From Strongylocentrotus purpuratus (taxonomy: Eukaryota > Echinodermata > Echinoidea > Camarodonta > Strongylocentrotidae), in the NCBI RefSeq assembly GCF_000002235.5, contig NW_022145613.1:6952929-7016928 (forward strand): DNA of 64,000 nucleotides, written 5' to 3'. Below are positions 12,866 through 25,325 of the stretch, piece after piece. The notes beneath the pieces were generated by a model, which worked only from the letters and a program-made list of their open reading frames with translations, was not told where the DNA came from and searched no databases. Numbering within the stretch: position 1 is the first letter of the stretch; every line of letters starts with the position of its first letter. A program made the position numbers and the translations under genes.

Positions 12866-12968
12866 TCGTCCTTGTTTTCACGAAGTGACGGTAGTGAATG
12901 GAAATCGCATACACTTTGCGTGCAGATTTTCCTCACTACCGTCACTTCGTGAAAACAGGAACGAATTG
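12862..12968. mobile_element. Foldback element, about 44-bp arms
   Basis: The left arm reads CAATTCGTCCTTGTTTTCAC and GAAGTGACGGTAGTGA. The right arm is the near-perfect complement ending GTGAAAACAGGAACGAATTG. It abuts an (AATC)n run on its left. Confidence 0.85.
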
Positions 12969-13719
12969 CATATAATACATGTATTATTATTATGTCACTT
13001 TCATTCCATTGAGTTTTATTTTTAAAAGTTATTCTTGTGATACTTTTCAAGTTTCTATCAGTGTGTCAATTTCATACTTACTATGCGACCTAAACAATCA
13101 TGATGTGCAATATTTGTTATGTTATCGTAGTCTTTTTCATGCTTTTCCCCATTTCCCAAAGTCTTCTGACTAAGAGGAAGAAATTGGGTTTCTTGTTGTT
13201 CAAATTTTGATTCCATCACATTTTTTTAAAATACACAGTGCAAGTTATTGGTCAAGGCCATTCATGTAACTTAAGTGAAAACATATTTTTGATGGGGGAG
13301 TCTAGTATATCAAGTACATGTGTATGCAACTTCTCAAAAATATAAACAAAATAAACCTGTGTGGTATTTTGTTCTACCCTAATTTTTATTGAGGTAATTG
13401 ATGGAATTTTCTTTCATTCCTTAGACTTATATCAACACTGCATTACCTGTTCATATATTTCCATTTGGCATGCACTAAGAACATTCTCAGGATAATATTA
13501 ATTATACATTTAAATGCAATCATGATGTGAACTTGTGGTTAGGAGAGAATTGAAAGTACATTGTACTTTAATATGTAGTTTCAAGCATTTGCGAGCCTTC
13601 ACCACTCTAAAGGAATTTACAACAACAAAAAACTAGAGGTAGAACCTATGTTAGTATCGAAACTTTTACTTTTTTGTATAAAGTAACACAAATTAGTTAA
13701 TTCTTTAGATTTAGTAGAG

Positions 13720-13865
13720 CAGGGCCCATTGCATAAAACTTACATTGATGGTAACTTTGCCATTAATTGTAATTTTCTAGGAAACCTTGATTTGATTGGC
13801 TGTTGAGTGATGTTGCCATGGTGACTAAGTTACATCAACGGTAAGTTTTATGCAATGGGGCCCTG
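13720..13865. mobile_element. MITE with CAGGGCCCATTGCATAAAAC termini
   Basis: The 146-bp element begins CAGGGCCCATTGCATAAAAC/TTAC and ends GTAAGTTTTATGCAATGGGG/CCCTG. The inverted repeat is about 25-35 bp. It has no coding capacity. Confidence 0.85.
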
Positions 13866-14003
13866 GTGTCAAAACAAGGTTGTACATATCAAGTCTAGCA
13901 GGGTCTATACTTCAGTGTGTATTGTGTAGCACATATTGTCAGCAGGAATGCAGTTCAGTCATTTAGACTAGACTCTAATACCAAATACAATGCTAATCAG
14001 CTC

Positions 14004-14377
14004 TTAAAGGTAAAGACCAGTTATGGTCATGCGATTGCATTGTGAAAGAAACGTTGTGGAATCGATCAGAAAAGGTTGATCATCTAGCATCTAGCATCTG
14101 CAAGGTTCTGGAATCATCAAAATGATAAGAAATATGGCCCATTCTTCGTAAAGTTACAAGTATTATACACAGAAAGATGTATATGGGACTACCCTATATC
14201 TCTCACAGACCATGAGAGAAACAAATTTACCAAATATATGAATTAGTAGGCGGTTTCCCGGCAAATTTTTTATCATCATGTATTAGTCAAAACATATTCT
14301 TTCACATGATTGGTAATGAGAGCTTCCATTTCATTTTTTGAAATTGGGGCGTTTCCAATACTAGTCTTTACCTTTAA
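14004..14377. mobile_element. MITE with TTAA-flanked TIRs
   Basis: The left end is TTAA/AGGTAAAGACCAGT and the right end is ACTAGTCTTTACCT/TTAA. The terminal repeat is about 14 bp and TTAA stands on both sides, as in piggyBac-type target duplications. The interior matches 1164-1370. Non-autonomous. Confidence 0.8.
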
Positions 14378-16838
14378 CATATGGCAAAATATGTTCTCAT
14401 AGTATATACTAAATATTCTCTAGGTCTCTCCAATGTTCCCCTTTGCGAGAAATATTTCATTGAAAGATTATCTCATATACCTCTAGCCTCTTGCACCATG
14501 GTTTGCACATGACGGACACAAAGTTTAACCCTCTAAGTAAAAGCCAAGAAGACTCTAATCATATTATTTAAAAAATTAAAAGATTGTTCAATAACAATGC
14601 ACTTACTTGCAGTTCCAATTGGTCACATTGTCACTTTGCTAAATCTATGCATGTTTGTATATCAATAATTTATGCAATATATTTTCATATCTTCCAGCAT
14701 AATGCAACCAAATATATTTTTTGCAAATTAAATTTACGTTATTATTAATTTGTTGATTATATGTTTATACTGTATATTGAACATTATTATTTTCATGTAC
14801 AGGTATGTCTACAATAGATGAAACAAAAAAGCTATTACGAGACTATGTTGCAATAAAGTCTACATGTGAATATAGCCTAAAAATTATATTTGACTACAGG
14901 TATGTTGTCTTCTTTTCAAATATGTAAAATTGTCTTTAAAGCAAGCATTATTAATGATATACTGTAACACTTGATTATTATTTTTTTAATCACATCAACA
15001 ATTCAGACAGAAAATTCTGAAACTGCATTTATTATCAAGCTGGACTTGGTACATAATGTATATTGTAAATCAAATCTTGTAGAATTTATCTACACTAAAT
15101 CTTGAGACATATTAGTTGTAAAACAATGCTCAGAAATTCCTACTAGATTTTAACCCGTGGACAAATGAAGGCAAATAAATATGTATTTTTCTGATTGTAT
15201 CATCAATACATTTGGAACATAACAATACCATATATTCCATTTCACAACATCTTTTGGAATGTGCTTCCTACTGTCAGTAGCTTGGTATGTGTGATACTCT
15301 TTCTCAATTAACCCGTCTTTAACAGCATGTGCTATCTATGTTTAGATTTCATGGTGTAAAACAACTTACATTGCATTATATATTCATGTTTTAGGTGTTG
15401 TATAATGATAACTAAATGCACAACAAAAGAAATTACTTTCACACTTGATATTTCCATTTATGTTTGTCTTTTATCTTTAAACAAAAATTTATTTCACATT
15501 ATTTATAAACATGTTTTTTACACAAAATATACCAACTGTACATACATGTAGTACATTCTTGGCACATAATTCATATACAAACCTGTTTAGTGTCTAAGTA
15601 GTCTATAATTTACAAATAAAAACTGTTTTTCATATATATGTATACATGTACATGGGACACTCATACCCAAGAGTTAATAGGCAATCAATTACATCAAAAA
15701 AATTCTTTTACCAGCTGACCTCACCACCAAATTACATATATTGTGTATGCCCAATGACAATAACAATTTATGGAAACTTTAATCAATTATGAGCGTATTA
15801 CGTGCATCTTAGAGAACTTTTACTCCTGTAACAGCTTGTCATAGCAATAAATAGAGGTATAACTACCGGTAACATTTCTGGACTATACTATATTATGATG
15901 CAAATTACAAATCAAAATGATCAGAGAATACAGAAGAAACGTCTCTAAGTGTCAACCAAAACTTCATAACAAATCACATTGGAGAGCGGGCTCGATCACA
16001 CCTTTTGCACCAAGTATTTTTTACTTGGTCATATTAAAAAGGTATGTATTAAAGCTGTACATAACGAAGTAGATATGATGACAACATTATATACAATTAC
16101 AATATTATTTCATCCACATTCATTCAGCTTCTTTGAAAGGTCCCAGGACATGTATACAAATAATGACTGTTTTGAGGGGCACAATGAAAACTACAGCCCA
16201 AGGACATCTCAAAACGATACTGTGCCCCGAGACAAAGTTGTATGCGTTAGTAGAACTATATCTGGGCAAACCTAAAAGCTAGATTCCCTTTAAGCAATAG
16301 CCTAAAAGCAATGTATTAATTACCATTTGCCTGTCAGGTGCCAACATGAAAGATGAAAGTTTACTTTGAATAATGTTATATATCCAAAAGTATTGTTTAC
16401 AAACAATATACATGTATGCTTATGAAAAGAAATAGATATAATTTGTACTTGCACTGATGAGAAACTGGACGGGAAACACAAAAACATAAATACAATAAAC
16501 ACAATCCTAATATACACTGTACATGTACCGGAATATATCATCTGTTCGGAGCCAGAAATGCTCCAAACAGATTAAAAAAATTAGAAAATCTTCTTCTTTT
16601 TTTTTGTTTCCCTGAATCCCCCCTCTGCTGTTTGATACAAATATCGATTTCATTTAAAAAAGAAGATTAATCTTCGCTTTTTAAAATTCTATGCTTTTAG
16701 AGCATTCATGAATAATCTCTTGACACAACTTATTTCACAAAAGTGTAGATTCTGGACCTGAGAGCAATCAAATAAGCACTCTAAAATCATCTACAGTGTA
16801 TACACCTGTATGTGTAATTAGTGGACACCAAACAGACA
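14378..16838. other. Intergenic DNA, no gene resolved
   Basis: AT-rich with short ORFs only. A weak exon-like island at 14803-14900 has an acceptor and a GTATGT donor but no homology I recognise. The left part may belong to the RITA1 3' UTR. Confidence 0.45.
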
Positions 16839-16849
16839 TGTATATATAT

Positions 16850-16883
<34 letters not shown>

Positions 16884-16900
16884 CATGTATATATATGTAG
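16839..16900. repeat. (TA)n microsatellite
   Basis: About 60 bases of alternating T and A with one phase break, flanked by ACATG and ACATGTA. Downstream of RITA1 on its strand. Confidence 0.95.
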
Positions 16901-17157
16901 GCCTATCATTTTAACATCAAACAGCAATTAATAAACAGTCACGTGTTTTGATAGACTATGTATGTACAAACATGAAAATGCAACCTAGCACAGCTTAAGA
17001 ATTTAATATGGATTGTAACTAAACAGTTACTATATATATATCAAACTTTGCACATGGCATTTTGTTTTTCTAATGGGCTGATCAAAAGTTCCCACAAACT
17101 AATTTCAGGGGTTTCATATATCTACCAATTAATCAAAGTTCAAGTAGCTCAAACCTA

Positions 17158-17790
17158 TTACTTCCAAGGAGCTGGTTTACTAGGTGTTGCTGAGCGCCTC
17201 CCCGAGGCAGACTGAGGCCTGCTTCCCATGGATGACCTTCGACCTCCAGTGGCCGACCCAGGCCGACTTCCACTGGCCGACCCAGGGCGTTCACCCATGC
17301 TTGAGTTTGACCTTGATTCAAATTCAAGACTACCCTGAACAGGGGACCCCCACAAAAGAGGTGTTTTTCTACGTTTATCGGCCTTCTTGTCCGTCCATGG
17401 TGCCTCAAAAGAGGGCTCCTCGAGAGGTCCCCCAAAGAGGGAGTGGTCGACGTAAGTCGGTGTGTGCTGCTGAATCCGATACTTATTCCTCGTCTTAGGC
17501 ATCGACGGGGAGACAGTCAGCATTGGTTTGATTGCTGGAGATTTCCTTGTTGCCCCACTAGAGGGCGTTCTTTGTGGTGGATGATCGCTCCATTCAACCT
17601 GTGCTTTCCTATTCCTATCTCTATGTGATCCGAAGAGTGTCTCGTCCACTGAGGAGTCATTGGATATCACCCGATATCTGTAGTTTTTCTTCACGCTTCC
17701 ATTTGAAGTGTCCCTGCCCATGGACTCGCCCTGTACGCTGAGGCTGGACTGGCGCCCACTGCCAGTATTACGAAAAGAATAATCCGACAT
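17158..17790 (-). CDS. RITA1: RITA1 homologue (RBPJ-interacting and tubulin-associated protein)
   Basis: Single-exon 210-residue protein. It shares the family's blocks with vertebrate RITA1 (269 residues in human, from memory): SSVDETLFGS at 46-55, RNKYRIQQHTPTYVDHSLFG at 101-120, FEAPW at 128-132, TPLLWGSP at 143-150 and the terminal KPAPWK. In vertebrates RITA1 shuttles between nucleus and cytoplasm, binds RBPJ through a tryptophan motif related to the Notch RAM motif, exports it and dampens Notch output; it also binds tubulin. The putative RBPJ motif here is LLWGSP, against LWTP in human, so the W-to-P spacing is one residue longer. Residues 164-200 are a low-complexity Ser/Arg/Gly run (RPGSASGSRPGSA). 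The start at 17790 is the first ATG before the conserved blocks. ATTAAA lies at 17002-17007, about 150 nt past the stop. Confidence 0.92.
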   Translation of the reverse strand: MSDYSFRNTGSGRQSSLSVQGESMGRDTSNGSVKKNYRYRVISNDSSVDETLFGSHRDRNRKAQVEWSDHPPQRTPSSGATRKSPAIKPMLTVSPSMPKTRNKYRIQQHTPTYVDHSLFGGPLEEPSFEAPWTDKKADKRRKTPLLWGSPVQGSLEFESRSNSSMGERPGSASGSRPGSATGGRRSSMGSRPQSASGRRSATPSKPAPWK

Positions 17791-18461
17791 TTTATCTCTT
17801 TTCAGATGATCTAATTATTGTAGAGTGCCATTGAAAACTGAAACCTCCTCCACATCCTAAGTAAGCAGCTACCTCATTAACCTTTCTCATGTACTTTTTA
17901 GAATGTAACAGTGAGCATGGTCGAAAATTTGAGTGGCTTGGGTAAACTTCTGCAGGTAGAAACTGTTACTAGACCTGGACAAGAATATCTCTGTCTAGCT
18001 TTTTTTGAAGTCCCAATACCTTGTGTCAACCGCTTGGTCAGGCTCCTGTGGACAAAAGAATAAAAGGGTACAACATTAGAGAATTGCAGCCTCATTTTCC
18101 TAAATTGGCGTCTACAAGGATTAAGGTCCCTTCTTATTGACTATCGCTGGCTTCCATTTGCTCAATGTTATAAGATATTGGTGCGAGGAGAAAGCTTGCG
18201 ATTTTCACTTTGATCCGATACCAAAATCATGATATTTCAGTCATACCCTCTATATATTACAATGTTTTCAGAATCCTTAAAAGGTTAAGTATTTCACCTA
18301 AGTTTAAATCTTACGTAACTTTTCTTTAAATTTGAAAAATTCTTGTTTTCGTCATATCTAAGGTACAAATTGGAAATTTATTCTGAAATGTTTGTTAACT
18401 TTTCTATTTTATGTGTGTGCAGTGCCATTTGGGTGCGTCAGTTATGTGTGAGCGCGTCACC
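17791..18461 (-). other. RITA1 upstream region
   Basis: No TATA box or coding signal stands out in the 670 bp 5' of the RITA1 start. It may hold the 5' UTR and promoter; I cannot place a transcription start. Confidence 0.3.
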
Positions 18462-18550
18462 TCACTGTACCGCGCTCAATTCGCAAAGTTCTATGTGCTA
18501 GGCCAGGGAGCATGAAGAACTTTGCGCATTGAGCGCTGTACATGCAGTGA
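18462..18550. repeat. Imperfect hairpin, about 30-bp arms
   Basis: TCACTGTACCGCGCTCAATTC, then GCAAAGTTC, pairs with GAACTTTGC, then GCATTGAGCGCTGTACATGC and AGTGA. It is GC-richer than its surroundings and lies about 0.7 kb upstream of RITA1. Confidence 0.7.
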
Positions 18551-18753
18551 GCCTATGAGTTCCCATTGAATGATCGATCTGCTCGAGTGGCTTCAAATTT
18601 AAGTGAGAGAGGGCCTACTTAACTTCAGCGCAACTTAAATTCAATGGCAATGTCAATACGTAACATTTTGTCAAACCAAGCCAGATTTTGACATGTCAAT
18701 CATGCTAACATTAATAACATTAACAGTGACAATACATTCTCGACGATAAGGCC

Positions 18754-19550
18754 TGATACTAGATCTAGAGTAAAGTACCCGGTTTTCGGCCACTTAAGAC
18801 AAAATCCTATTTATTGGACTCTTTACTTCCTATTTATTATCATTTCTTGTTCAAATCATGAAGCAAATATTATTATTGTTTAAACAAAAAAAGAATCCCA
18901 AAAAAAAATCACGAATTGCCATGACAATATTCATTTCAATTTTCACTGTTTTGGAGCCGGTTATCGGCCGAGCGTTTCAGTTTACGGCCGCATGTACAAA
19001 GTCAATAGGAAGCGCTCGCGCGCGCCGTGCGTTTCCGCGCTGATGTATAGCACAAGCGGGCGGAGCAGGTATCCCACGCCGGAGCTCCCGGGTGCTCGCC
19101 TGACCGAATACAGGCACAGCGGTGATCGGAAGTTGGAATCTGAATTAGACGGACATATCGTGTGTGCGTCGCGGTGTGCGGCTGCATTGATTTAATACAT
19201 GCGATGAGATACTTTTGAGCTTGCGACCAGCACAAAATCGGGCTCTATATCTGAAAAATACTTGAAATAAAGCTCATTTTATGGTACCCATATTTCTTAC
19301 ATACACGCGTAAGAAACTCGATTTTTCAGATTTGGGTAGCGGGACCGCCGATTACATCGCTAAAATGTGATATTTTAGGATATATTTTTCATTGCAAATG
19401 TGGTTCCTCAGTGACGCTGGCATGGTATGGTATGTGTGGGATATGTGTTATGCTATTATGCGATGTATTTTAAAGTGATTTTACCATGTATCCAACCAAT
19501 TGGCCGAAAACCGGAGCTGACCGATTACCGGGTACTTTACTCTAGTATCA
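18754..19550. mobile_element. Non-autonomous TIR transposon (0.8 kb)
   Basis: The left end is TGATACTAGATCTAGAGTAA then AGTACCCGG. The right end, inverted, is TGATACTAGAGTAAAGTACC then CGG; the left end carries an extra 6 bp (ATCTAG). GGTTTTCGGCC recurs inverted just inside both ends. The interior is a CpG-rich island with no transposase. Confidence 0.75.
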
Positions 19551-20330
19551 AATTCATTTTTCATTTCATTTCATTTTTATTTTTTCATTTCCAACAAAAT
19601 ACAATACATAATAACGAATACAATGTAAAAATGTATACACAACATAGTTACATTGGTAATAAACAAATCTTAATAATAATTTATACATTTTAGGAAGACA
19701 AAAAAATGAATTTTAAAATTTAATTGCATTTATATTTTGAGAAAATGGAGAGGTCCACTGAAAAGCAAAGCTTGTAAATTGTGGACCCCTCAGATAATAA
19801 TGAGAATTCATTAGATGTCTAGCGAGTAAACTCTTCGTAAAACGGCATAGGAACATCAGAAACATCTCCGTATTAGGTGGACACAGCTACGACTGTCTCG
19901 TCATACGTTTCGAGAAACGAGTCCCTGGCGCCGGCTTTATCAGACAAGTTCAGATCGAGTAAGTGATAGTACGGAACGGTACGCAATTTGCGATACATGG
20001 GACCATACTATCAAAATTATTACAGTAAAACGTAAACAACGTAGTTAGACCATTACTTCATTCTACATCACTACAAAGAGATATGGAAACAAAATAAGAG
20101 GAAAATGTGAGCGATTCTTACCGGTAAATCAAAACAACTATATTGGACGTCGATATGGGATAAATTCGTCGAACATATTCCAGGAATATTGTTGTCACCA
20201 AAAAAAATGCGTCACCTACCAACGAACCGTGTCACGACGGATAGGATACGCAGGCGGATTTGGTACCGACGAGAGTACGGTGCGGCGCCAAATCCGTCCG
20301 GAACATTTGGTGCTCTTGATGAAATAAACC
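19551..20330. other. Intergenic DNA, no gene resolved
   Basis: TTTCAT-rich start, then a GC-richer stretch (19860-20330) with a 45-codon open frame (RIRRRIWYRREYGAAPNPS) that I cannot assign. Confidence 0.35.
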
Positions 20331-20336
20331 GTCTCC

Positions 20337-20380
20337 ACCACTGATCTCTACGGAAATTTTTTTCCGTAGAGATCAGTGGT
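20337..20380. repeat. Perfect hairpin with flanking direct repeat
   Basis: ACCACTGATCTCTACGGAAA, a four-T loop, then the exact complement. GTCTCCAC stands at both edges (20331-20338 and 20379-20386), overlapping the stem, as if a tiny foldback had inserted. Confidence 0.8.
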
Positions 20381-20691
20381 CTCCACTAATAATAAAAAAA
20401 GGCCAGCTTTAGTTGGTGTTATTGTTGTTGTCGTTGTTAATTGTTCGTTCAAAGAGCAGTAAGCCTAGGGCCTAGGGCCTTTATTTAATGTCATCATCAT
20501 CATGTTATATTTGATATTTCTATCTTGGCCTGGATACCCTAAAATTATGATGAGGGCTCGCATGCCTCTGGGCAACAGTGAATTATTTTACTTTTGCAAA
20601 CTCTGGCCCACTAGGTAACAATTTCTTTCCTCTTCTCCTTGCTTCTCATTTCCTTCTCTTTCTCTATTATTTTATATATAATCACTCTCTC

Positions 20692-20712
20692 TCTCTCTCT
20701 CTCCCTCTCTCT
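20692..20712 (+). repeat. (CT)n microsatellite
   Basis: A clean run of about ten CT units continuing into CCCTCTCTC. Confidence 0.95.
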
Positions 20713-20867
20713 TATTACCTAGTGCTATATAGGCATGTAGGATATCCGATATGTAAAGCCATTCGAGGCGAAACTATATATCATTATACATCGTTTGAAA
20801 TAAGAAACACATTCAAATAAAAACAAAATTAGTCTGTCTGTACCAGACCGTGAAGCACGGACATTTT

Positions 20868-20910
20868 GTCCCCATAAACCGGTATAATGATATAAATGTC
20901 CCCATAACCG

Positions 20911-20949
<39 letters not shown>

Positions 20950-20966
20950 CCCATAACCGGTGTATA
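20868..20966 (+). repeat. Three copies of CCCATAACCGG(T)G with a (TA)n tract
   Basis: CCCCATAAACCGGTATA, CCCCATAACCGGTGTATA and CCCATAACCGGTGTATA occur near 20870, 20900 and 20950, the last two separated by about 36 bases of TA. Confidence 0.85.
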
Positions 20967-21099
20967 TAGATATACCCTATCAAGCCCAAGCTATTATGGT
21001 CGAAGGGCAGGGGCGGCCGAGCGACTTCCAAAGTGAGGGGGCACCAAGAAAAAAGGGCAATTTTCGGAAAAAGGGGCACCTACAAAGGAAAATCTCAAA

Positions 21100-22790
21100 G
21101 CAGAAATATACATTTTTGTTTACATTGGTATACATCCCTACATTGTGGTTACATTATCAGGGACGATTTCAATGTTTGTTTCACTTTATACACCATACAA
21201 GAAATTGCTTAAGCATCATACTTTGCAGCTGGGTGTGATGGTCTGACAATTTATTTGGGAGCGAGCAAGTTTAAGATTTGTGAGGTGGCAGTGCGAAAAA
21301 TTACATCTTATTATGAGGAAAAAACCCAATCCCTGTGGGGTTATAAGCAAAGAAAAGACCTTTGATAAGTAACATAAGTATGTAATATCTTGTTTATTTT
21401 GAAAATCAGTGGTGAACATCAAATGAAGAATGCAGGTCACAGAAACCTTGAAAGCGGAAAAATACCTTTGACTTTGTAATGTTATGTTTCGTTAATACAG
21501 ATTATGACTTCAATTCTATTTCATAAGATGGTGATAATTTAAACATAAGATACATTACAATTTATTCGATTTAATTCATTCATTGTACACCGTACTATAC
21601 ATATACCATATAAACAAATAATTTTAATATTGCTGTTGCTATTGTTGGAACTGTAATCTCCGTATTATAATAGCATTACTGTTTAATTTGCCATCTATAC
21701 TTATATTTGTATGAATATAATCCAGCAAAGTTTTACTTAAAATGGATTAATATTAATATGCCAGTACTTAATTGATAGTGTTTCAGACTAGTTCAGCTAG
21801 TCTTTGGTATTTCAATTTATAACAACAGTATAGTGTACGAGTAAAATGTATTGTCATGTATGTTTTACAATGCTTTTATATAATATTATCGCTTTCAATT
21901 TAATTATTTTTGGTATGACATAATTTTGTCTTTCTGTAATGATTTTTTAACGCTATAATTATATAAACATATTTTAAAACGAAATAATCATCCTTGGAGA
22001 AGAAGGGTTATTATTTAACTGTTAGTTTGTATAAAATCTATATTCTGACCACTTGCACACTTTACTCCATTTTCTATCATATCTTGTACTATTTATTGTA
22101 TTGGCTGACTGCTCCCTGGAGAATAGGATGAGAGGGGTTGTCTCTTTCTGTCTCTCACTCGTCCATGTGTCATGTTCACAATTTCTCCTCTCTTTTCATA
22201 AAGGATAGACTCGGTCTGCATCTCCACACTCTGTTTTTCCTATGTAATATATTAATTTCTTTTACAGGAAGTAACTCAAAATGTTGAACAGCAAATTTAC
22301 CAACAAATTCTGATTTTACAAACTGTCATTAATTATAAATTCTAGCGTCATATCATAAGTAGAAACAATATTTTTTGTCTTGATAGTCTTGTTCCAATAT
22401 GCGAACTTTATGAGGACAAAAAGTGACAAACACAAAAGTTACAAACCAAAAATCAATCTTACAAAATAGAGGGAAAATAATCAAAAAGACGAAACAAAAG
22501 ATAAAGCAAGTTATCAGTCAATTTGAGGCATTATGTATTTTATTGCTTTATGATTTTCTTTCATACAATTTTTTTTGCAATTTTTTGTCGCAGTCATTAC
22601 ACACAATCTACATGATCTGTATTCATCAATTATGAGTTATACTACATACTCGTTCATTACAATAGCCCCCTTTGTTGATGCGGTAAAGATGGTTCAAAAG
22701 AATAATGTAATAATCGAAAGCGGAAAAAAGAAGAATGGAAAAAAATTGTTGAAAAATCTTTATCGAGATAAGGAGCTCGAGAATTGAAGG
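21100..22790. other. Intergenic DNA, nothing resolved
   Basis: AT-rich sequence with only short, low-complexity open frames and no splice-bounded coding block I could support. Confidence 0.5.
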
Positions 22791-22797
22791 AATTTCT

Positions 22798-22962
22798 TCC
22801 TCTTCGGTATGCCCATTTACTTTACATGGGTGGAGAGTGGCAGAACGTATATTAATATAGTAGCAAAGGACATTAACTGTTGTGACAGGGATTCGAATCC
22901 CGTACCTTGTGCTCAATAGTTCAGGAACCTATTGACCAAACCGCGAGACCTTGCACTTGTCA
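22798..22962 (-). mobile_element. tRNA-derived SINE
   Basis: On the - strand GGTCTCGCGGTTTGGTCAAT precedes a B-box GGGATTCGAATCCC. The 3' body includes GCCATTCT-like and CATGGG motifs shared with the fragment near 59450. Confidence 0.65.
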
Positions 22963-22985
22963 TGCTTAAGGTGAAAAGTAATAGT

Positions 22986-23117
22986 TTAAAGGGGCATGTT
23001 CAAAATATGTACGCGCTGGCGGACGGTGCTATAACTGCCTATTGACACCAACAGAAATCGGCTCTTACGCAGATGGCATGTTCCGATAACTACACTGGCG
23101 GGAACGTGCCCCTTTAA
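22986..23117. mobile_element. 132-bp MITE with TTAA at both ends
   Basis: TTAA/AGGGGCATGTTC at the left, GAACGTGCCCCT/TTAA at the right. The interior is GC-richer than its flanks (GTACGCGCTGGCGGACGG). Same target style as 14004-14377 and 54071-57762. Confidence 0.8.
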
Positions 23118-25190
23118 GGAGGTCAATGGTCACTAATCACAGGCATTGGTCGACGTCAATGGAAATCCAATCGACTATTTTCATTTAGAGTAACAGAAAT
23201 ATATTTTCTTGCCAGTTTTGATATCTGTTTTCATAAATGATGGCCCGTCTGAATTTAGATGTATGAAATCAAAGCGAATGTTTTAACCTTTGGTAGAACA
23301 GCGATGATTCATTTGACAAACTACATTAGGTAGTAAAGTAAACAGAATGACAATCAAAGTGATAAATGTAAAAACGAATCAGAGAGAAAAAATGAAGCTC
23401 AGCTATATTTGCTTGAAGACGGACTTCAGATTCAATACAAGACAATTCTTAGGGTATGAATCGTAAACAAAGAGAAAAAACAACGGAAAGTATCTATTTT
23501 TGTAGTGTAATAATATGTCATAAAGGTTTTCGTAAACTCCTTCGTCATGTTTTACAGACGTATACATGTACAACGCAAATTTTACTTTTACGGTCTAAAG
23601 AAAATTAAAACCATCATACTTGACCTCCATGTTAAACGTTCCACTACATATATGTGATGCCACCTTTAAACCTGCCTATCCTTTTTATATGTGTACTACC
23701 AACACCTGCACCATCTGCAGTTCTCCAAACTGGAGGAAGCCAATTGGCTTAAGCCAAGAAGAAGAAGATAAACAAAACAAGGAAAATTGGCAAATGAAGA
23801 ATGCGATGTGTTTTAACTACAAATACCCACCACAACCAAATAACACAAGTCCTTTGTTATACTACTGTAATCAAAGCCTAAGAGCATTAAAACCTTTTAA
23901 TATTGAAAGATAAATTGCTGGTATTTGTTCAAATTCATCTGTATTACGTCGGGGGAAATTGCTATAGCCATGACTTGTTGGACAAGCTTGAGCTTTTTCG
24001 TGTAACATTATTGATTCGAATATGGGTAAAAGCTCTCTTCTCGGCAATGATTTCTCTGTAATTTCGGATATTCATATTAAACTGTGGTAGAATCGCCATG
24101 ACGACAGGAGGAAAACGGCATAACAGTGTGTGTTTATTAAAGGGATGCAGTCTACATCAGAACACATCAGGCGAAAGACTAATAACATGTTTAAAATACG
24201 TAAAGCTTCTACTATAATATTGCAAAATCCTCTATTCAATATAATGATTGCAAAGTTATGAAAATAGCTATAGCAAGAAAGCATGATAAATCCTGAAAAC
24301 CAAAACATACGTATATTTAACAGCTAAATTATTCATACCCTTACAAAGTTTCGTAGAATTTTAAGTATTTAAAATGTTTATATGTCCTGTTCTATGTTTT
24401 TTTGAGAATGAGACATATTAAAGTTTACGTCTGACAATTTTCAACAAAGGCCCTAATTGAACCAGTCCACCTTTCATTCTTGAGTTGAGAAAAACACAAA
24501 AACATCAAATTTACAAGGGGTATCACTAAGTCTTAACTGTATAGCAACCATGAACCCCAAAGATAAGCAAACGAAGATACAACATAGTGAAGGTAGAATA
24601 AATTCGAGAATGCATAAAATCGAATATAATAATGAACGTTACATAGCGCTTATCACTCACGTAAAGAAAGTCCCTATGCGCTTAGAAAAGAAGGAAAAGG
24701 GCGGAATAGAAATGAACATTTATGCCTGGTACATGAAAATAATTAATTACAAACAATAATATGGTGTAATAATCATGCAAAAAGTTATTTCGTTTGCATG
24801 TTTTGTCGTTGTTGTATATATTTTGCAATTGCGAACAATAGCCAGTTCGGGTATCAACAAATACTTGTTGGTAGCTGCTCACATCAGCAGTCCCTGTAAG
24901 GGGAATCCCAAATAGGCCAATGAAATTGGTACATTGGATATGCCTGTCTCCAATAGATACATCAGATGTCAAATTAAATGCTTCACGCGATGACATCCTC
25001 AAAATGATAACACTTAGTAGACTTTAATGTCAATAATTTGCGCTCTTCACCATGTTCATTAGGCCTATATAATGATTGATGATTAATTTAGATTAATACA
25101 AATTCAAGTACCATCACAACCATGATAAGGTAGATTGACAAGTCCAAGGCATACGTTTTATATCGACATCATCAAAGTTTTTTTTAGTAT
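23118..25190. other. Intergenic DNA downstream of the CUB-ZP gene
   Basis: Short open frames (longest about 100 codons) lack recognisable domains, and no splice-consistent coding blocks were found. Confidence 0.45.
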
Positions 25191-25194
25191 AGCC

Positions 25195-25325
25195 GATGAT
25201 GATGATGATGATGATGATAATAATACTACTAATAATAATTATAAGAATACTGATGATAATAATAATACAAATAGCTATAATAATAGTAAATTTAAAATGA
25301 TAATGATAATAATAACAATAATACT
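25195..25325. repeat. GAT/AAT microsatellite
   Basis: (GAT)n grading into AATAATAAT and GATAATAATA runs, about 130 bp. Confidence 0.9.

Noticed and set aside
14803-14900. Possible exon with MSTIDETKKLLRDY
   Set aside because: An acceptor and a GTATGT donor exist, but no neighbouring exon, homology or phase partner was found.
20198-20345. Arg-rich short ORF (RIRRRIWYRREYG)
   Set aside because: Under 50 codons, no start context or homologue; may be a transposon fragment but I cannot show it.
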